A stretch of DNA of 50,348 nucleotides from a virus, in the IMG/VR virus record IMGVR_UViG_3300020394_000989, positions 1-50,348 of that record; one strand, 5' to 3'. Each line of letters opens with the position of its first letter. Position 1 is the first letter of the stretch. The position numbers and the translations under genes were made by a program. The notes under the pieces are model-generated. The model was not told the origin of the DNA. It was given only the letters and a program-made list of their open reading frames with translations, and made no database searches. Of this stretch, positions 5,943 through 12,351 are shown one piece after another.

Positions 5943-6798
5943 TTGTAAAGAGGTTCTCTCCACTTACGGGGAGAACTTTTTTCATTCCTGTATCACTGAC
6001 CCGCCTTATGGTATGGGTATGGATCATTGGGACTATTCTGTACCTGATGTTAGCATCTGGCGTGAGGTGTATCGTACACTTCGCCCAGGTGCTTTTTGTC
6101 TTGCTTTCTGTTCTCCAGAATTGTATCATCGCCTGGCATGTAATGTAGAAGATGCTGGTTTTACTATTAAAGATCAGATTATGTGGATGACTACAACTAA
6201 GATGGCAAAGTATAATAGGTTGAAACCTGCTCATGAACCCATTGTTGTTGGTCAGAAACCTTATGAAGGTTCGCTCAAAGATAATCATGAAAAATGGGGA
6301 TGTGGTTTGATTGATGTAGAAAATACCCGTGTCCCTTGGGAGAAAGAACCACCAAAGGGTTGGGTTGCTGATGGTCATAAACGACGCACATTTGGTAGAG
6401 AAGGGAAAACAACTGGAACACAACAAGAATATGGAACAAAGGATGCTAATCCTAAGGGACGTTACCCAATGAATATCATCGGGGAGGTTGAAACTGCTCA
6501 CCAAAAGTATTTTTATGCTCCTCGCGCTACAAGAAAAGAGAAGGGCAAATATAATAATCATCCTACAGTTAAACCCATCAATCTGATGGCATATCTTATT
6601 AAGATCTATTCTCCTGTTAATTCTACGGTGCTTGATCCGTTCTGTGGTAGTGGGAGCACTGGAGTTGCTGCCATAAGAGAAAGTAGAAACTTTGTTGGGG
6701 TTGATCTTAGTTCAGACTATACAGAAATCGCAAGGGAGCGGTGTGCGGACGAGGGGGTGGCACAGGGCGAATCGAATCCACTGCTGGATGCCCTATAA
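5893..6798 (+). CDS. DNA methyltransferase, beta class (N6-A or N4-C)
   Basis: This 301-residue protein transfers methyl groups from SAM to an adenine or cytosine amino group. Catalytic motif IV is DPPY (residues 36-39). The SAM-binding motif I is DPFCGSG (residues 248-254), followed by the NFVGVDLS strand. The order IV before I marks the beta class, and DPPY favours adenine. The central region (about residues 140-215) is the likely target-recognition part. I use ATG 5893, inside the nuclease gene; the frame is open upstream to 5800. The last 20 residues look unlike family ends and lie on a promoter cassette. It would protect phage DNA from the upstream nuclease. Confidence 0.88.
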   Translation: MLNDKSASQTFSIITGNCKEVLSTYGENFFHSCITDPPYGMGMDHWDYSVPDVSIWREVYRTLRPGAFCLAFCSPELYHRLACNVEDAGFTIKDQIMWMTTTKMAKYNRLKPAHEPIVVGQKPYEGSLKDNHEKWGCGLIDVENTRVPWEKEPPKGWVADGHKRRTFGREGKTTGTQQEYGTKDANPKGRYPMNIIGEVETAHQKYFYAPRATRKEKGKYNNHPTVKPINLMAYLIKIYSPVNSTVLDPFCGSGSTGVAAIRESRNFVGVDLSSDYTEIARERCADEGVAQGESNPLLDAL

Positions 6799-6807
6799 TT
6801 GGTTCAT
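6776..6807 (+). promoter_or_regulatory. Hairpin plus -10 promoter cassette B
   Basis: Stem ATCCA (6776-6780) / TGGAT (6785-6789), then GCCC, then TATAAT (6794-6799) and GGTTCAT. The -10 box contains the methyltransferase stop codon TAA (6796-6798). The gene at 6825 follows after GGGAG. Confidence 0.6.
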
Positions 6808-6824
6808 ACCAAGGGAGACACCCA

Positions 6825-6992
6825 ATGATCACCAGCAAGCGAATGATGCTCGACGTTATGTCAAAGTGTGATGATGCCGACAAACTGACCCGCATTGAAA
6901 AGTTCCAAGTGTTCTGTAATGTCTGCGACAATATGCTGAAGGAAGGCAGAATGACTAAAGCAACTCACAAGCGTTTCACGGAGATCTGGTGA
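6825..6992 (+). CDS. Small helical protein, 55 aa
   Basis: The ATG at 6825 follows GGGAGACACCCA, and promoter cassette B lies just upstream. The protein (ITSKRMMLDVMSKCDDADKL, then RIEKFQVFCNVCDNMLKEG) is helical with three cysteines. It is a typical early-type small phage protein. Function unknown. Confidence 0.65.
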   Translation: MITSKRMMLDVMSKCDDADKLTRIEKFQVFCNVCDNMLKEGRMTKATHKRFTEIW

Positions 6993-7000
6993 CCGGTTCA

Positions 7001-7062
7001 GGGAGTGGCACACCACCGCTCCCCTGATCCGCTCCATGCTCTATAATAAGTTTATCAACGCA
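7001..7062 (+). promoter_or_regulatory. Hairpin plus -10 promoter cassette C
   Basis: An imperfect stem (CAGGGAG with CTCCCCTG, inner TGG/CCA) ends near 7026. TATAAT at 7042-7047 follows, then AAGTTTATCAACGCA. No -35 hexamer is obvious. The gene at 7070 follows. Confidence 0.55.
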
Positions 7063-7069
7063 ACGGACC

Positions 7070-7357
7070 ATGATCACCGTCAACCTGACCGAACAACAAC
7101 TTGCTCTCATGGAAGAACTTGTGGGTAAGAAGTTTGATGAAGTAGCACAAGCATGGTTGCCTGCCGAAGAAACAAAGGATATGAATAAACTTTGTTATGA
7201 TACTCTCCTCAATCTTCGTTGTGTTCGTTTGGCAAAAGAGTTTGATGAAACTTATGCCAACTGGGACAAATCGGTCTGGTCTTTTGATAAGAAAGAATAC
7301 CTGCGTGATGTAGGTCTTGTGACGGATGAGGAACTAGCACAGCAGGGCATCTGCTGA
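7070..7357 (+). CDS. Hypothetical protein, 95 aa
   Basis: It starts MITVNLTEQQLALMEELVG; a helical first half is followed by an acidic, Trp-containing second half (FDETYANWDKSVWSFDKKEY). It has its own promoter cassette upstream and another after its stop, so it is likely a single-gene transcription unit with possible read-through. No family recognised. Confidence 0.65.
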   Translation: MITVNLTEQQLALMEELVGKKFDEVAQAWLPAEETKDMNKLCYDTLLNLRCVRLAKEFDETYANWDKSVWSFDKKEYLRDVGLVTDEELAQQGIC

Positions 7358-7390
7358 CCCCATCCTGCCCTATAATAAGTTCATCGACAG
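7340..7390 (+). promoter_or_regulatory. Hairpin plus -10 promoter cassette D
   Basis: Stem CAGCA (7340-7344) / TGCTG (7352-7356) overlaps the stop of the upstream gene. TATAAT (7371-7376) follows, with the shared AAGTTCATC motif. The gene at 7402 follows after GGGAG. Confidence 0.6.
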
Positions 7391-7401
7391 GGAGACACCC
7401 C

Positions 7402-7638
7402 ATGAGCAACACCAACGTTTTCTACAAGGTTGAGATCGACACCGTTGATGCTCCCCAGCATCCCATTGTGTACTTCCGCAAGGCAAAGCGTTGTAAGACT
7501 GCTAAGGGCGCTGATCGCCAGCACAATCGCATTGCGAATGAGACTGTGAACGACTGGCGTCAATTCTCTTCTCAGATTCGTCGCTACACCATCTCCCGTG
7601 TGCCAGCTGACGTAGTGGTACGCGGGGAGGTGCGCTGA
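7402..7638 (+). CDS. Small basic protein, 78 aa
   Basis: MSNTNVFYKVEIDTVDAPQH starts a beta-rich first half. The second half is rich in Arg and Lys (YFRKAKRCKTAKGADRQHNR, then SQIRRYTISR), suggesting nucleic-acid or ribosome contact, which is inference only. GGGAGACACCCC precedes the ATG. Function unknown. Confidence 0.65.
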   Translation: MSNTNVFYKVEIDTVDAPQHPIVYFRKAKRCKTAKGADRQHNRIANETVNDWRQFSSQIRRYTISRVPADVVVRGEVR

Positions 7639-7671
7639 CCCCTTTCTGCCCTATAATAAGTTCATCAACGC
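7624..7671 (+). promoter_or_regulatory. -10 promoter cassette E
   Basis: A weak GGGG/CCCC pairing (7624-7627 with 7639-7642) is followed after 9 bases by TATAAT (7652-7657) and AAGTTCATCAACGCAA. This is nearly identical downstream to cassettes C and D. The gene at 7682 follows. Confidence 0.55.
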
Positions 7672-7681
7672 AAGACACCCG

Positions 7682-7906
7682 ATGCAACTGACTTTCAAAC
7701 GTCACTCCATGGTCGTTGAGTTTCGCCCCCATGCCATTCTGACTGATAAATTTGTTTGCACCCAGAAGTTCAAAGGTGATGCTAAGTGTATGCGATTGTT
7801 CACCAAGAAAGAGATGATTGAGTCTATCGCTGCACGTTTGGATATTGGTTATGAAGTCACTGACTTCCTGACTGAGCCCCAACAGTATTTCCCTGCTGCC
7901 TGCTGA
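7682..7906 (+). CDS. Hypothetical protein, 74 aa
   Basis: MQLTFKRHSMVVEFRPHAIL and later FVCTQKFKGDAKCMRLFTKK look like a small beta-sheet domain. A helix follows (EMIESIAARLDIGYEVTDFL). It is transcribed from cassette E. No known function. Confidence 0.65.
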   Translation: MQLTFKRHSMVVEFRPHAILTDKFVCTQKFKGDAKCMRLFTKKEMIESIAARLDIGYEVTDFLTEPQQYFPAAC

Positions 7907-7944
7907 TTTTGTCTTTTATCTCCTTTCCCACTGATCCTAACACC

Positions 7945-8172
7945 ATGAACCGCCAAGAACTGCTTGAAACCTACATCGAAGAAATCATTGATGGTATGGA
8001 TCATAAAACAATGTATCAGTATGTTTATGACAACCTCTACGATCATCTGAACAAGTATGATGAAGAGGAACTGGTGGAAGAAGTGAAAGATTACTACCCA
8101 CATTTGTTGGAAGAAGAATCCAGTATCAGTGAACTGGAAGCAACTGCTGATGATTATGGAGTGGGCAAATGA
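7945..8172 (+). CDS. Conserved cyanophage small acidic protein, 75 aa
   Basis: MNRQELLETYIEEIIDGMDH, then a helix with KTMYQYVYDNLYDHLNKY, then YDEEELVEEVKDYYPHLLEE. I associate this helical acidic pattern with a very common small family of T4-like cyanophages. The ATG at 7945 gives the family N-terminus; a TTG at 7909 is in frame but unlikely. The stop overlaps the next gene by four bases. Function unknown. Confidence 0.75.
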   Translation: MNRQELLETYIEEIIDGMDHKTMYQYVYDNLYDHLNKYDEEELVEEVKDYYPHLLEEESSISELEATADDYGVGK

Positions 8173-8381
8173 ACGTTCAAATCACTGACATTGAGTTTGA
8201 TTGTTCTCTTGATGATGCTGATTGGAGTGAATCCGATCGGGTTACAACTGAAGAGCGTTTGAGTGAAGTTTATGTGGGACAATTTTGGGAAGTAGATGAT
8301 GAAGAAGATTTGATCGATGAGATCTCAACTGCATCAGGTTGGTGCATTAAATCTATTGACTACCGCCACGTTCTGAAATGA
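8169..8381 (+). CDS. Conserved cyanophage small protein, 70 aa
   Basis: The ATG overlaps the upstream stop (ATGA). The pattern TDIEFDCSLDDADW at the start and DDEEDLIDEISTASGWCIKS near the end is one I associate with a common small family of cyanophages. It is probably a single alpha/beta domain. It overlaps the next gene by four bases, so 7945, 8169 and 8378 form a coupled trio. Confidence 0.75.
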   Translation: MNVQITDIEFDCSLDDADWSESDRVTTEERLSEVYVGQFWEVDDEEDLIDEISTASGWCIKSIDYRHVLK

Positions 8382-9289
8382 AGAATCTACACCTGCAACA
8401 TCCCGAAGATTCTATTCTCACAGGTGATCTATCTGTGCTGGATTGGTTCTTGGCATCTTCCACACTTTCTGTCAAGATTGATGGTGCTCCTGCGATTGTA
8501 TGGGGCACTAACCCTGCGACTGGTAAGTTCTTTGTGGGCACCAAAAGTGTGTTCAACAAAGTGAAAATCAAAATCAATCATACTCACGAGGAGATTGATG
8601 CTAACCATGAGGGACAAGTAGCAATCATTCTGCATTGTGCGCTTGATTGTCTTCCACGGACAGAAGGTATCGTTCAAGGTGATTTTATTGGTTTCGGTGG
8701 CAGTGACACCTACAAACCGAATACGATCACCTATGTGTTTGATCAGGTGATGGAGGAAAATATCATCGTAGCTCCACATACGTTCTACACAACTGATGGA
8801 GATCTTCGTGATGCTGAGGCACATCCGCTGTGTTCTTGGAATTTTGAGTTGAACCTTAGAAGTACAAGTAAGTGTAAGTTTGTTCAACCTTCCGCATGGA
8901 TGGCAGATGAAGACTTTACTGAGATTGTGAAGTTTGCGCGGGCGATGTCACAAATGTGTGAGTTTGTTGATGATAAGAAAGCACGGCAAATTGAGAAAGC
9001 AATCAACACTTTCCTTAAAATCCATGCCGTCCTGGACCCGGAGGCACTTGCCATCGCTGCCGACTGTGATTTGAACTTAATGCGTTTTTGGAACTTAGTG
9101 CGCAAGATTAAGATGGATATGCTATCAATTTGTAGCAACAATGGTCCTCAGGCAGTGATGAAAGGCATCAAAGTTGATGGTGAGGGTTATGTTAGGAGCA
9201 ATGCTCATGGCATGTTCAAATTGATTGATCGGGAGGAGTTTAGCGCAGTAAATTTTAATAGTGGACGGTTTCAGAAACTGTCCGCCTAA
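8378..9289 (+). CDS. Ligase-like nucleotidyltransferase
   Basis: This 303-residue protein has features of the covalent nucleotidyltransferase superfamily (DNA and RNA ligases). LSVKIDGAPAIVWG at residues 30-43 matches motif I KxDG with Lys33 as the expected AMP acceptor. GKFFVGTKSVF follows. Near the end, GEGYVRSNAHGMFKLIDREE gives an EG-V element (Glu269) and a C-terminal Lys (Lys281) as in motifs IV and V. The start, LHLQHPEDSILTGDLSVLDW, is typical of an uncharacterised phage family. Whether it seals DNA or RNA, or is inactive, is unknown. The ATG overlaps the previous stop. A GGAC..GTCC hairpin lies at its 3' end. Confidence 0.65.
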   Translation: MKNLHLQHPEDSILTGDLSVLDWFLASSTLSVKIDGAPAIVWGTNPATGKFFVGTKSVFNKVKIKINHTHEEIDANHEGQVAIILHCALDCLPRTEGIVQGDFIGFGGSDTYKPNTITYVFDQVMEENIIVAPHTFYTTDGDLRDAEAHPLCSWNFELNLRSTSKCKFVQPSAWMADEDFTEIVKFARAMSQMCEFVDDKKARQIEKAINTFLKIHAVLDPEALAIAADCDLNLMRFWNLVRKIKMDMLSICSNNGPQAVMKGIKVDGEGYVRSNAHGMFKLIDREEFSAVNFNSGRFQKLSA

Positions 9290-9322
9290 GCGCCCATGGC
9301 GCTCTCTTATGCTACAATTACA
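9290..9322 (+). promoter_or_regulatory. Hairpin plus -10 promoter cassette G
   Basis: Stem GCGCC (9290-9294) / GGCGC (9298-9302) with loop CAT follows the upstream stop. After 10 bases comes TACAAT (9313-9318). No clear -35. The gene at 9341, preceded by AAAGGA, follows. Confidence 0.55.
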
Positions 9323-9340
9323 AAGTAACCGCAAAGGATT

Positions 9341-9571
9341 ATGACTGAGTTCACTGACGAGCAACGTGTTGAGATGATTGAGAATCAATGTGAGCACATT
9401 ATTGAATTGTGTGCCAGTTATGTTGATGCTGATCAACTTGAAGATGTTGGTAACATTCGTGCGCTCTATGAAGAGTATGCAGAATGGTTGGATACTTTCA
9501 CTGATGCGAAAGGATGCGATGAAGAATATATCACCGCATGGTGTCCTAACTTTCTTGACTGTGCCAGTTGA
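9341..9571 (+). CDS. Small acidic protein, 76 aa
   Basis: MTEFTDEQRVEMIENQCEHI begins an acidic helical protein with several Cys and Trp residues (DAKGCDEEYITAWCPNFLDC). The AAAGGA Shine-Dalgarno at the ATG is good. It is flanked by promoter cassettes on both sides, so it is probably its own unit. Function unknown. Confidence 0.65.
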   Translation: MTEFTDEQRVEMIENQCEHIIELCASYVDADQLEDVGNIRALYEEYAEWLDTFTDAKGCDEEYITAWCPNFLDCAS

Positions 9572-9583
9572 GGATCTGGTATA

Positions 9584-9628
9584 GAAGGGGTTCCCCCACC
9601 CCTTCCATGCCCTATAATAAGTTCAACA
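9584..9628 (+). promoter_or_regulatory. Hairpin plus -10 promoter cassette F
   Basis: A perfect 8-bp stem GAAGGGGT (9584-9591) / ACCCCTTC (9598-9605) is followed after 7 bases by TATAAT (9613-9618) and AAGTTCA. It is the strongest hairpin of the series. AAAGGAG and the gene at 9642 follow. Confidence 0.65.
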
Positions 9629-9641
9629 AGCAAAGGAGAGC

Positions 9642-9845
9642 ATGACCCGCACAATTCAAGAGGTTCGCGCCGAGCGTGATCATCACCTCTCCATCCCTGA
9701 GAACCGCCTGAAGTATGCCTTCATCTTCCTTGATGATCATGGTTTCAATCCTGATGATGACTATGCTGAAGAAGTTCGCATTAAGTGCTACAATGGCATA
9801 GCAAAATGGTCCGACAAACTTGACACCTCTGAGGCGCACTACTGA
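9642..9845 (+). CDS. Small hypothetical protein, 67 aa
   Basis: An excellent ribosome site (AAAGGAGAGC) precedes the ATG. The protein starts MTRTIQEVRAERDHHLSIPE, and DDHGFNPDDDYAEEVRIKCY follows. It opens a chain of five genes joined by one-base TGATG overlaps. Function unknown. Confidence 0.65.
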   Translation: MTRTIQEVRAERDHHLSIPENRLKYAFIFLDDHGFNPDDDYAEEVRIKCYNGIAKWSDKLDTSEAHY

Positions 9846-10087
9846 TGACCATCACTGCTGCTACACCATCCGATTGGATCGACTTTTGGGAAAACGAAAT
9901 GTCTGAAACTGTTTCATTCGATCAAGAGCAACTTACCGCATTGCTCTCACTTTCTGAGCAAATTCAGGAAACAATTCAGATTGCTGCTGAATTGTGGGAT
10001 ATGAGTGACTTTGAAGAAAATGCTTTGTGTGGCATTGTTGCTGATGCTTTTGCTGAAAAAGGTATCAAACTGGAGGCACTTGTTTGA
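9845..10087 (+). CDS. Small acidic helical protein, 80 aa
   Basis: It is translationally coupled to the upstream gene (TGATG). The sequence (MTITAATPSDWIDFWENEMS, then QLTALLSLSEQIQETIQIAA) is helical and acidic, like a small adaptor or inhibitor protein. Its C-terminus (CGIVADAFAEKGIKLEALV) is also helical. No family recognised. Confidence 0.6.
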   Translation: MTITAATPSDWIDFWENEMSETVSFDQEQLTALLSLSEQIQETIQIAAELWDMSDFEENALCGIVADAFAEKGIKLEALV

Positions 10088-10275
10088 TGGAAACCACTGC
10101 TGCTACTTACATCATCAGTGTAACAACTGATGAGGGCATTGCTACTTTCTATAAGACAATGCCCACCACACCAAAGACATCCAAAGGAGTTAAAGCACAG
10201 AACACAAAGTTGTCCAGGTGGGTAGAACAACAATACCCAAACTTCACTGACTACGAAATTACTCCCGCTAACTGA
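10087..10275 (+). CDS. Small protein, 62 aa
   Basis: The ATG overlaps the previous stop (TGATG); a TTG at 10084 is in frame but unlikely. The start METTAATYIISVTTDEGIAT is beta-strand-like, followed by a Lys/Thr-rich region (TPKTSKGVKAQNTKLSRWVE). Function unknown. Confidence 0.6.
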   Translation: METTAATYIISVTTDEGIATFYKTMPTTPKTSKGVKAQNTKLSRWVEQQYPNFTDYEITPAN

Positions 10276-10556
10276 TGAACTACACTCTCAAAGAACTTCA
10301 GCAACGTGTCAATCAAATGATTGAACAACAAGGTGAAGATGCACATTGTGCCGCGTGGATTTACACCAAAAATGATTGTCATCTGAAGGATGAAGATGGT
10401 GAGATTGATTATCAAAACAATGTAGAAGATCCTGATCTTATTGAGCGTATCTTTGATGATGTTGGGAACATTGATTACATCTACACAGTGATTCAAGAAT
10501 GTGTTGATGAAGTTGTAGAAGAGCAGACTATGTTGTATCAACAGGAGTTAGTTTGA
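10275..10556 (+). CDS. Acidic helical protein, 93 aa
   Basis: It is coupled by TGATG on both sides. The sequence MNYTLKELQQRVNQMIEQQG and later EDPDLIERIFDDVGNIDYIY and VIQECVDEVVEEQTMLYQQE is strongly acidic and helical, a type common among phage proteins that bind host enzymes. The specific role is unknown. Confidence 0.6.
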   Translation: MNYTLKELQQRVNQMIEQQGEDAHCAAWIYTKNDCHLKDEDGEIDYQNNVEDPDLIERIFDDVGNIDYIYTVIQECVDEVVEEQTMLYQQELV

Positions 10557-10711
10557 TGACACCACAACAGGAACAAGCACTTGCAGATTTTCAGAAAATG
10601 ATTGACAAACTTTGTGTTCGTAAGATCAATCTAATGAAAGAGGTTAATGACATCAATCAAACGATCATCTTTCTTGGACAACAACGAGACAACATGTTAA
10701 AGGAGGAATGA
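10556..10711 (+). CDS. Small coiled-coil protein, 51 aa
   Basis: A short frame coupled by TGATG to the previous gene: MTPQQEQALADFQKMIDKLC, then RKINLMKEVNDINQTIIFLG. The pattern is a continuous amphipathic helix. Its end encodes AGGAGG, which serves as the ribosome site of the next gene. Confidence 0.55.
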   Translation: MTPQQEQALADFQKMIDKLCVRKINLMKEVNDINQTIIFLGQQRDNMLKEE

Positions 10712-10714
10712 ACA

Positions 10715-10894
10715 ATGTGTGACATGAACGTGACTAAGGATGAATTGAATCTTATCATCGAACGCCTGGAGGATGCGATCAATGTTTGTTACACTGCGCC
10801 AGAGAATCCAAAGGATGAAGGTTATCCTTATGCGACAGGATTCGCACGTTCTGCGATGCAAGGAGCGGTTGAAGACTTACGGCGTTTGATGTGA
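10715..10894 (+). CDS. Small helical protein, 59 aa
   Basis: AAAGGAGGAATGAACA in front of the ATG is a near-perfect ribosome site. The protein is MCDMNVTKDELNLIIERLED, with TGFARSAMQGAVEDLRRLM at the end. It looks like a two-helix domain. The following -10 box TATAAT begins right after its stop. Function unknown. Confidence 0.6.
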   Translation: MCDMNVTKDELNLIIERLEDAINVCYTAPENPKDEGYPYATGFARSAMQGAVEDLRRLM

Positions 10895-10900
10895 TATAAT
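10895..10900 (+). promoter_or_regulatory. -10 box TATAAT before gene 10927
   Basis: TATAAT abuts the stop of the upstream gene and lies 26 bases before the next ATG. A TTGAAG at 10869 would be 20 bases away, which is too far for a standard -35, so this promoter is tentative. Confidence 0.45.
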
Positions 10901-10926
10901 TAGAGTTGTAGAGTTCAGTAAGTACA

Positions 10927-11133
10927 ATGACTCACGAAAAACAGGTTCCACTTAATGTCCATGAACTTGGAGTAATTTTATCTGCGCTACAACTCTTATC
11001 GCATCACGATGAAAATATAATTGCGAAAGAATATGGTAGTGCTTCATCACTTCACAATCGTTTGAAAGAAGTGTATGATAATATGGATCAATCAACTGTT
11101 TGTTTGACTTATGACTGTGAACCTTCCTTTTGA
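10927..11133 (+). CDS. Conserved-looking small protein, 68 aa
   Basis: MTHEKQVPLNVHELGVILSA leads into a helical core (LQLLSHHDENIIAKEYGSAS, then LHNRLKEVYDNMD). I associate this pattern with cyanophage genomes but know no function. Its end overlaps the next gene if the upstream start of that gene is used. Confidence 0.65.
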   Translation: MTHEKQVPLNVHELGVILSALQLLSHHDENIIAKEYGSASSLHNRLKEVYDNMDQSTVCLTYDCEPSF

Positions 11134-11329
11134 CAGAGATCATCTTATGAATGAGCAAGACGTTGAAATGTTTATGAAAGCATTTGATGATTTCATGGAA
11201 CATGCTGATGTTGAGATGCAGAATTACATCCGCCGCGAGGCAGTGAGAAAGTACAATCAATCATCATTGGAACATAAAGCGGCAGAGATGGAAGTAACTG
11301 TAGATTACTATATGCAGGAGTTCATGTGA
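11111..11329 (+). CDS. Small acidic protein, 72 aa (start uncertain)
   Basis: Two starts are possible: ATG 11111 (overlapping the previous gene) or ATG 11147 (MNEQDVEMFMKAFDDFMEHA), which has a better AGAG site and keeps the helical core. A helix-rich domain with many Met and Glu residues follows. It is coupled to the next gene, whose GTG overlaps the stop. Function unknown. Confidence 0.6.
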   Translation: MTVNLPFDRDHLMNEQDVEMFMKAFDDFMEHADVEMQNYIRREAVRKYNQSSLEHKAAEMEVTVDYYMQEFM

Positions 11330-11487
11330 ATTTTAATGCTGAAGAGTTAAAGTATCTACGTCATGTTTTACGTTCTACCAGTTCTTATATTATTGCTCAG
11401 GGTCGCGAACATGTTGCCCCCAGCGTTGACCATTACAAATTAACTGATAAAATAAAGATGTACGAAGACAGGTTACGTCATGGATGA
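11326..11487 (+). CDS. Small protein, 53 aa, GTG start
   Basis: GTG at 11326 overlaps the upstream stop (GTGA) and has AGGAG six bases before it, which decides the start. The sequence (MNFNAEELKYLRHVLRSTSS, then APSVDHYKLTDKIKMYEDRL) forms two short helices. Function unknown. Confidence 0.55.
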   Translation: MNFNAEELKYLRHVLRSTSSYIIAQGREHVAPSVDHYKLTDKIKMYEDRLRHG

Positions 11488-11665
11488 CATCACAAAGTTA
11501 ATCCTAGCAAAGTATCAAGTTGAGAACATCATTGAGTTAATTAAGGATAATGAGTATAGGCAGTATATGTTTATGCATCTTAATCCTGTTTATTATGAAC
11601 TGGAAAGGCAGTTGACTAATCTCACAATCGCTGATAAAATACAAACAAACAAAGAGGAGCAATGA
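11480..11665 (+). CDS. Small helical protein, 61 aa
   Basis: MDDITKLILAKYQVENIIEL and later NPVYYELERQLTNLTIADKI are helical. It overlaps the genes on both sides by a few bases, and its last codons encode GAGGAG, the ribosome site of the next gene. Function unknown. Confidence 0.6.
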   Translation: MDDITKLILAKYQVENIIELIKDNEYRQYMFMHLNPVYYELERQLTNLTIADKIQTNKEEQ

Positions 11666-11895
11666 AGAGTCTTTACATTGTCAATCATTTCATTCCATTT
11701 CCTAGGTCTGAGTATGGTGGTATATGGAATGTAGTAGCAGAACACGATGATGAATGTTTCGATCTGATCACTGCTGAAGATGCTGGATTGAATGATGATT
11801 ACTACAATCGTCTCCGTGAGAACATCATCAATGCTCCTAAATATGGATTGGTCGACGAACACGAATCTTGTATTGTTGAGCAATTTACGACATGA
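11662..11895 (+). CDS. Small hypothetical protein, 77 aa
   Basis: GAGGAGCA precedes the ATG at 11662. The start (MKSLYIVNHFIPFPRSEYGG) is hydrophobic and aromatic, then acidic and Asp-rich (NVVAEHDDECFDLITAEDAG). It overlaps the next gene by four bases. No family recognised. Confidence 0.6.
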   Translation: MKSLYIVNHFIPFPRSEYGGIWNVVAEHDDECFDLITAEDAGLNDDYYNRLRENIINAPKYGLVDEHESCIVEQFTT

Positions 11896-12068
11896 ACAAA
11901 CAAACGACTTATAGGATAGAAGAACTTGCCACAAGCGGATGGGAGTTGGTAGGTGAACGCCCTGAAGATTATTCAGGATTAACCCGTGAACAAACAAAGG
12001 AAAAACTACTTTGGTTAATTGAACATGAAGGACTCAACCCTGGACGATTGCGAGCAATTCCTGAATGA
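11892..12068 (+). CDS. Small conserved cyanophage-type protein, 58 aa
   Basis: TTYRIEELATSGWELVGERP, a helix (TREQTKEKLLWLIEHEGLNP) and an ending GRLRAIPE. I associate the pattern YRIEEL..GWEL followed by a helix and GxNPxxLRAIP with a frequent small family in T4-like cyanophages. Function unknown. It overlaps its neighbours on both sides. Confidence 0.65.
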   Translation: MNKQTTYRIEELATSGWELVGERPEDYSGLTREQTKEKLLWLIEHEGLNPGRLRAIPE

Positions 12069-12351
12069 CATAGGTTTTATTCACGATCCACCAAAAGGTT
12101 ACAAATATGAAGTTCGCAAAAAAGGTTCTCTTGTATCAATCTGGACTGTATCTAATCCTGGGTTTATTTTCAATAACGGTGGCACTGTTCGCTGTATCTG
12201 GGGATTCTACAATCCAAAAACAAAATGCTATCACGCCCCTATTAACTCCACCAAGCACGGAGATAAAGTAGATATTAAATCTACCACTCCATATTCAGCA
12301 ATGCAACTAAACTTGAACCCTCTTGAGTATGCCTTATTCTCCGCGAGTTGA
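12025..12351 (+). CDS. Hypothetical protein, 108 aa
   Basis: ATG 12025 (MKDSTLDDCEQFLNDIGFIH) is used; TTG 12019 is in frame but unlikely. The middle (SLVSIWTVSNPGFIFNNGGT, then RCIWGFYNPKTKCYHAPINS) has alternating hydrophobic strands, suggesting a small beta domain. The start overlaps the previous gene by 44 bases, and the stop overlaps the next gene. Function unknown. Confidence 0.6.
   Translation: MKDSTLDDCEQFLNDIGFIHDPPKGYKYEVRKKGSLVSIWTVSNPGFIFNNGGTVRCIWGFYNPKTKCYHAPINSTKHGDKVDIKSTTPYSAMQLNLNPLEYALFSAS

Noticed and set aside
5926-6561. 211-codon minus-strand ORF inside the methyltransferase
   Set aside because: The + strand carries clear DPPY and DPFCGSG motifs; the antisense frame shows no recognisable domain.
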